Assembly (NCBI GenBank): GCA_026419785.1
Contig: JAODTK010000788.1
Coordinates: 62,001 to 126,000, forward strand
Length of the DNA stretch: 64,000 nucleotides
Direction of reading: 5' to 3'
Source of the DNA: Sclerodactyla briareus
Lineage: Eukaryota; Echinodermata; Holothuroidea; Dendrochirotida; Sclerodactylidae
Below the pieces are notes generated by a model. That model was given only the letters and a program-made list of their open reading frames with translations. It had not been told where the DNA came from and searched no databases. Shown piece by piece: positions 58,770-64,000 of this stretch (position 1 is the first letter of the stretch; each line of letters opens with the position of its first letter). A program made the position numbers and the translations under genes.

Positions 58770-59230
58770 TAGCACTTAATGTCACAAAGGTCCAAAGGTC
58801 CAACGAGGTCACCAAGTCAAATGAGGTCAAGTCGGTCCAGTCAGATGTGGTTCGCCGAGGCAAAAGGAATCTATGCAGTCACCACCGCCCGTGCGTATGT
58901 GTTGTGTGTGCTGTCTGTGTGTATGTGTGTGTGTGTGTGACACCCTGTTCAGACGCAAGCTGTATTAATTCAATTAAGTATGTGGGTTTGACATATAGAG
59001 AGGAATACCCTATTTTTGCCAGTTCAAGGTCTTCCAAGGTCGCGAGAGGGCAAAGTTCAAAAAGCTTGTCAGCACGATATCTAATCGAACGCATGCATGT
59101 AATCAAGTTCAAATTAGTATTTGGGTTGCACGTATGGTGATGATGAACCCTATGTTTTTGGTGTTAGGTCAAGGTCAAAGGTAACCATAAAAAGGGGACA
59201 ATCCTATCTATCTTGGGCAACGGAACATTT
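58770..59230 (+). repeat. Diverged relative of the 31-33.6 kb tandem unit
   Basis: Words GGTCCAACGAGGTCACCAAGTC, AAATGAGGTCAAG, then near 59159 GGTGTTAGGTCAAGGTCAAAGGTAACC resemble the GGTCA-rich part of the 305-bp unit. A short TG run lies at 58917-58939. The + strand is open for 150 codons over this stretch but without a motif. Confidence 0.5.
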
Positions 59231-62200
59231 TAGAGGATGTCGTTATGGAACGTTTCTAACTCGTAACTTCCACTAGCCCGAACAAAAATTTGACTAACCC
59301 GATAAAATTTATTAGGCCTATCCCACCGCTCGCGGCTCCTCACTGCGAAACTTTCAACCAACGATGCTCGAGGAGCATTTTTTACGTGATAAGTCGCGGA
59401 ATATAGCTGGGGAACAAGTCCGTAGTCGGGGTTCAAAGATATCAGTCATATCGTATCAGTTAGAACGCTAGGTTTTCGAAATGTGAGGGGGGTATTGCCC
59501 CCCTCACAATTTTTCAAGGGGTATTTGAATATGGGGGGGGGGTGGGGGGTGCCTCTCAGAAAATAGATCAGGCAGTTCGTTGGTACTATGCCATACGCCG
59601 CCGAGCATTGCCACATTGCCAGGTTTCCCGACAATAGGATGTGTTTTTGCTAGGGGTTACAACAGCCTCCCTCTTGCCCCAAATTTTTCCCTGACTCCTC
59701 TCTCCAAGGACTTCATTGCAAACTAGTGCCATACAATTTAAAACTGTACTATAGGCAAGGGTACCTGGGATAATCACCCATGCCATACCATTCCTGCGTT
59801 CATCCCATAGCACACAGACTGTCCCCGTAAGGGCAAATACTTCACGGCAACATTCTTCTGGCCCATAAGGAATGTTCTCCCCAGGCAAAATTGGATTTTG
59901 TGTGAATAAAATAAGAAAACAAAATGAATAATTTTCAAAAAAAAATCCAACAAGGTAGCCCGCCCAGCATTAGCACCTAAGCTACTGAACTTGCTAAGCT
60001 TTTGTACAGGACCACACAGCCTAGATCAGAATGGTTAGCTTAAGCCCTTGCAATAACCTGAGTCAACCTTTTGTGAAAAGTGTTTTTATCAACCCATCTA
60101 CATGCCTGTTTCATTATTTGATTATTTTTAATTGTTTTCAGATTGCAGATTTTAACGTTACTTTTACATTGATCTTGGTCCCATTCCACATGGTTAACAT
60201 AGAAATGTGGGACAAAAAACCTTTCTACAAAGTCATGTCAATCGAACGTTATGGGTAAAAATAGTGTTTCTCTCATGTTCTGAAGTGTTACGATGTCTGA
60301 CACACAATGATACAAGGATGCCTACATTGTGCGACTACCGAAAAGAGTGTTGACTGGTTGAAAAGATGCCAAAATTTACTATTCCTGTTATGGGGAAAAC
60401 AGTAGTGCGAGTCATTCCGATAAATAAATTATTTTTGTGCGGATTTTTAGTTTGGAGTGCGCATATCGTGCTATCCATCAGCTCTTAGCGTGAACACTGA
60501 ACGTAATATCACAGTTCACATCCCTCGGTGAGTTTGTACACGTGTACACGTGGGGCCAGGCGGTTATTATCCAATTTTTTGTTATGGGGACTACGATCGT
60601 TGAGCGCCTACATTTTCGTGACTGTCACGAGTGTCAGTGGTGTCATGGCCGATGTGGGGTCCTTCGCAGAAGCTCATTTTCTGCGAATATTTATTTGCAA
60701 TACTACTGCTAGTTCCTCATTTGTGGCCGCTTATTTAAAAGTCATTGAAGAGTTTTCAGGATCAGTCCGTAGTTTCATTTTATTTGTAGTGTCCTAGACT
60801 TGACCTTCAACTAAAATTCTCACTAGCCCGAACGGGCAATCTTGCAGCAAAGTTTCTAGTAGACCGAACTGAACTTCGAGTACCCCCGGGCTATCGGGCT
60901 TACGTAAATTTCGAGCACTGAGTACAATCAATCAAAATATTATGCCTGAACACTATGATATTCTCTTAAACCGACATGAATTACGACCCAATCCATGTAC
61001 ACTAAATTAGATAGTTCTAATGTCGTAGAAGCACCGGCTTGTCAATTTAGATGATAAATAGCTATATCAGGCAATCACAGAAGCCCAACAAAATGCGGTA
61101 ACGCTTGCCAATTTGAACCGCTACGACATGATGACGGAAATAAAACTTCCTCTCTTAACTGGATCACCATATATGAAGTAGTAATGAGAACATGTATACG
61201 AGGAACCGAATGCTCAATTACATTGCAAATATATCGTCGATTTAAAACCATACTCTCTGGAACAGTAATCCTATTCCATGGAAAAGATCTACGACTGCAA
61301 ATCCAAGGTTATCGATCGAGAATGAGGGAAATTCAGTCTAGTATGAGAATGAACAAATGAAGTAGTCTGTCGACAATACGTATCCATCCAATTATTTATT
61401 AGAAATGTCCTGATCACTGTCAACAGGTAGTCTATGTGACTTGTCCTTGATCAACAGTTTGTCATTTCATTTCCCTGCCCTAAATTTCCATTACTCGATA
61501 CGCCCACGTGCTGACAACAAGATTTAAATCGATACGAGAATGCGTGTTTTTTCGGCAATAAAATTCGTTGTAAATTCTCATTGAAATTAAATCCCTCGAG
61601 CTAGAATGCAGGGATTCCGACTGGTGTAAATAAATCTGTGATACAACGATCAACTCCACATATCAATTATCTAATCCCTCGCCAAATCAACATTCGAGTT
61701 TCAAGTTTCGTTTTTGTTCTACCGTCTAGCCGTCCTATCTCCCCGGGAGTGTCAGACGATGCCATTGACCTGAACAAGCATATGCCACTCATGACGAAAT
61801 ATCTGCATACATGACATTTCGGGCGCTCCCTGCATAGCAAGTGATAAGGGTTTATTCGTGTGCCGAATACCAAATTAATATGGAAAGCAGATTTTGTCAT
61901 TTTCTCTTTCTTCAATGTTTTCCCCTCCGTCCTCTGAAAAGAAGTCAACAAAATATAAGTAGACTAAACGATATACTAACTTAAAAGAATTCATATGACT
62001 AATAAACTGTGTGTATGTCTCACACCAGCCTGATATGGACACTCTGACCCTAATTGTCGTGGTCAGTCCATAGTTTTGTAAACTGAGTCATTCTACAAGC
62101 ACTCAACTCTCAACATACCGCTCCATAAATCAATTCACATTACTTACTCAAATACCCAAGTACGAATTCCCGTTAAGGCCATGGTCCATGTATTGAGACT

Positions 62201-62815
62201 CGTACTCTTGGTAATCCGCCTATTTATATACATAATGGCCAGCCGAACCCCCTGACCAACCCCCTGACCAAATATTAGCCGATTCATGCGCCGATAGTAT
62301 AAATACATTCAGTCAATTGCAACATTCGCTCTGTGACCTAACAGGAACTGTGGGATACTCTGTACTAACAAGTCAGTGTAAAATCAGCACTTTCGAAAAC
62401 CTGTAACAAACACAACTATATAGGGGTTGAATTTAAGAAAAAAAGTTAACAAGATGTCAAAGAAAAAGCCCTATCTTATCTGAGTGAAAACCTATTTTCA
62501 CCAGGAGCATGACGGAGAGAACGAGTGGGTGTAGTTGCAAGACATCAAGTGTTTCCTCCATTGGTTAATTAACATTTAAATCAAATCGATTCGAACCAGA
62601 GCAGACAACCCTGGAGCTGGAGATTCCAAGGCGGGTGTGAACATTGACTACCGTACTTCGGCTACCATTGCTATTCCAGCCTATCCTAGGCCCTAACGTT
62701 ACAGCGGGCATTTTAGAATTCAACTTCTTACGCACAGTGCCTACACACCACCTACTACTACTTACCAGGCTATAGCGAGTATATGCTAGCCAAGTTATGC
62801 CCTGACAGTTGAACA
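59231..62815. other. No firm gene; two copies of a TAGCCCGAAC repeat
   Basis: CACTAGCCCGAACA near 59271 and CACTAGCCCGAACGGG near 60822 mark two fragments of one repeat. GGGGGTATTGCCCCCC near 59488 is a short palindrome. After a strong acceptor (TTTAATTGTTTTCAG) near 60141 the + strand is open for 38 codons to TAA (IADFNVTFTLILVPFHMVN), possibly a terminal exon. Confidence 0.35.
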
Positions 62816-63091
62816 TTACATGAGCGCTACCCTAGTCAAAAAATATATTACTGTAGTGCAGTAAAAACCATAGCTGAAAGAAGAATGGTTCAAAGTAGCC
62901 CTACGAACGAAGTTTGTCGTTCCTTGTTCATACTCATCATTGCGTTGTATATAATTGACAGAGCTAAAACTGCTCACACACCGAGCTGGGAAATCTATTT
63001 TTCCAAAACGAAGATGAGAGGGTGGACGAAATGAAATGTCGTCACTGTTATCGAGTGAAACCTTGGGAGCCGATTTGAGATTTTCTCTCAA
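62816..63091 (-). CDS. Weak candidate coding stretch
   Basis: On the minus strand 91 codons are open. They read KVSLDNSDDISFRPPSHLRF, then ARCVSSFSSVNYIQ, and later SSFSYGFYCTTVIYFL. Two cysteines about 45 residues apart with a Y-x-C pattern faintly recall an immunoglobulin-like fold, but the core tryptophan is missing. Splice signals are unclear. The rest, 63092-64000, shows nothing. Confidence 0.18.
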   Translation of the reverse strand: MRENLKSAPKVSLDNSDDISFRPPSHLRFGKIDFPARCVSSFSSVNYIQRNDEYEQGTTNFVRRATLNHSSFSYGFYCTTVIYFLTRVALM

Positions 63092-64000
63092 CTATCAGGG
63101 CAACAATGACACATTAATCTCCTAAAGGGGATTGTCTTTCATATAATATTAAAACACCCCATATACTCACCGTTGGGATATCTAGATTCGCCTATTTTTA
63201 GGGGAATTAAAACTGGGCCACCAGGATCTTGGAGCTAATAATTGTGTTCTGAGGCAGTAATAACAGACTGAACCATTCTACCTCAGATGTGATTTTACAT
63301 CAACCCACTGCCGGCTGACGCAAAAAGCATTGATGTCGTCGATCCACACTGGAAAGCGTGAAATAGGCTATTTGGAGTACCTACTTCTCCATTTTAGACC
63401 AAAATGTCACCTTTCTGACCAGAAATTATAAAACCATGCGTCGAAATTATTCGGATAATGCCCATAGTTACACCATTCATACAATAAATCCTAAGCCAGC
63501 CTTTAATTTGCCAGAGCAATTATACGCGTGGTGTGGCACACTGGTTTTTAACCTGTCCCATTGTACTTACACCCCCTTCACTGTCCAATTTACCCTCCGT
63601 TCTCGTTTGAGCTAATAACCAAGTCGATCTTGGTCATCTCCAACTAACCATACTCCTGATCAGTGAAATTTCGAGCTGATGGGATTCGAGGTTAGCGACA
63701 CTTTCTAATCATACTGGCTCTGATGAAAACCCATCACCAAAAACAGGGAATATTTTGGAGAAAACATTTGTAAATGTGCCAGGTCCATGCTAAATGTATA
63801 CAATTTGCACATTCAAATGTGTATTTTCAGATAATGTCAAATCTAATCCAGCCCATGAGACTAACCCCCAGTCTGGCCAAACATAGACAAACGTCATGTT
63901 TTCTTTTTTTCGAAATGGAACACCTGTTGGCATTTCAACACAGTCTGAAATGCTATGGAATAAGTAACGGTAGGTACTCCATGAGGCTCCAAAATGTACA

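Overview
This is an animal (metazoan) genomic window, about 43-45% GC by eye, with intron-split genes, long non-coding stretches, microsatellites and many decayed transposons. There is no bacterial operon structure. The transposon mix (a DIRS-type tyrosine-recombinase retroelement, a Penelope-like element, an hAT transposase, a LINE reverse transcriptase, a tRNA-headed SINE) and a tyrosine kinase from an invertebrate-style radiation suggest a marine invertebrate, perhaps a deuterostome such as an echinoderm. That placement is an inference with low confidence.

The best-supported host gene is a receptor-type tyrosine kinase on the + strand. Its kinase domain is split over exons at 3218-3399, 6149-6232, 6796-7011, 11575-11719 and 12379-12509, and a likely tail exon lies at 14760-14928 with an AATAAA at 15134. 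The glycine loop and the beta-3 lysine were not found. The introns hold a (TG)n run, a 1.2 kb minisatellite of about 36-bp units ending 26 bp before an exon, a LINE fragment, and a small minus-strand first exon with promoter-like sequence (10369-10572).

15.3-16.5 kb holds AAT arrays, GC-rich inverted arms and a sharp 23-bp hairpin. 18.8-24.3 kb is a decayed DIRS-like element on the minus strand (gag-like part, reverse transcriptase, RNase H, tyrosine recombinase), and its reverse transcriptase is split by a SINE. 25.4-25.7 kb has a possible two-exon gene for a 61-residue protein. 31.0-33.6 kb is a tandem array of about 305-bp units rich in AGGTCA half-sites. 34.7-37.2 kb has three minus-strand candidate exons whose splice phases agree (1-1, 1-1, 1-stop), which would suit an extracellular or membrane protein.

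44.1-46.6 kb is a broken copy of a large, recurrent invertebrate protein family of unknown function with an aspartate-rich core motif and a cysteine-rich CXC-like end. 46.8-47.4 kb and 51.3-52.15 kb are tandem repeats. 47.7-48.06 kb is a candidate terminal exon on the minus strand. 49.1-50.6 kb is an hAT remnant. 54.3-56.5 kb is a Penelope-like element (reverse transcriptase and GIY-YIG parts) with inverted flanking copies and long AT tracts. The rest, including most of 57-64 kb, shows no gene that I can support.

Nearly every recognisable coding stretch changes reading frame through one-base gains or losses. Either the assembly comes from uncorrected long reads or many of these copies are decayed. 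This affects all protein-level statements below.
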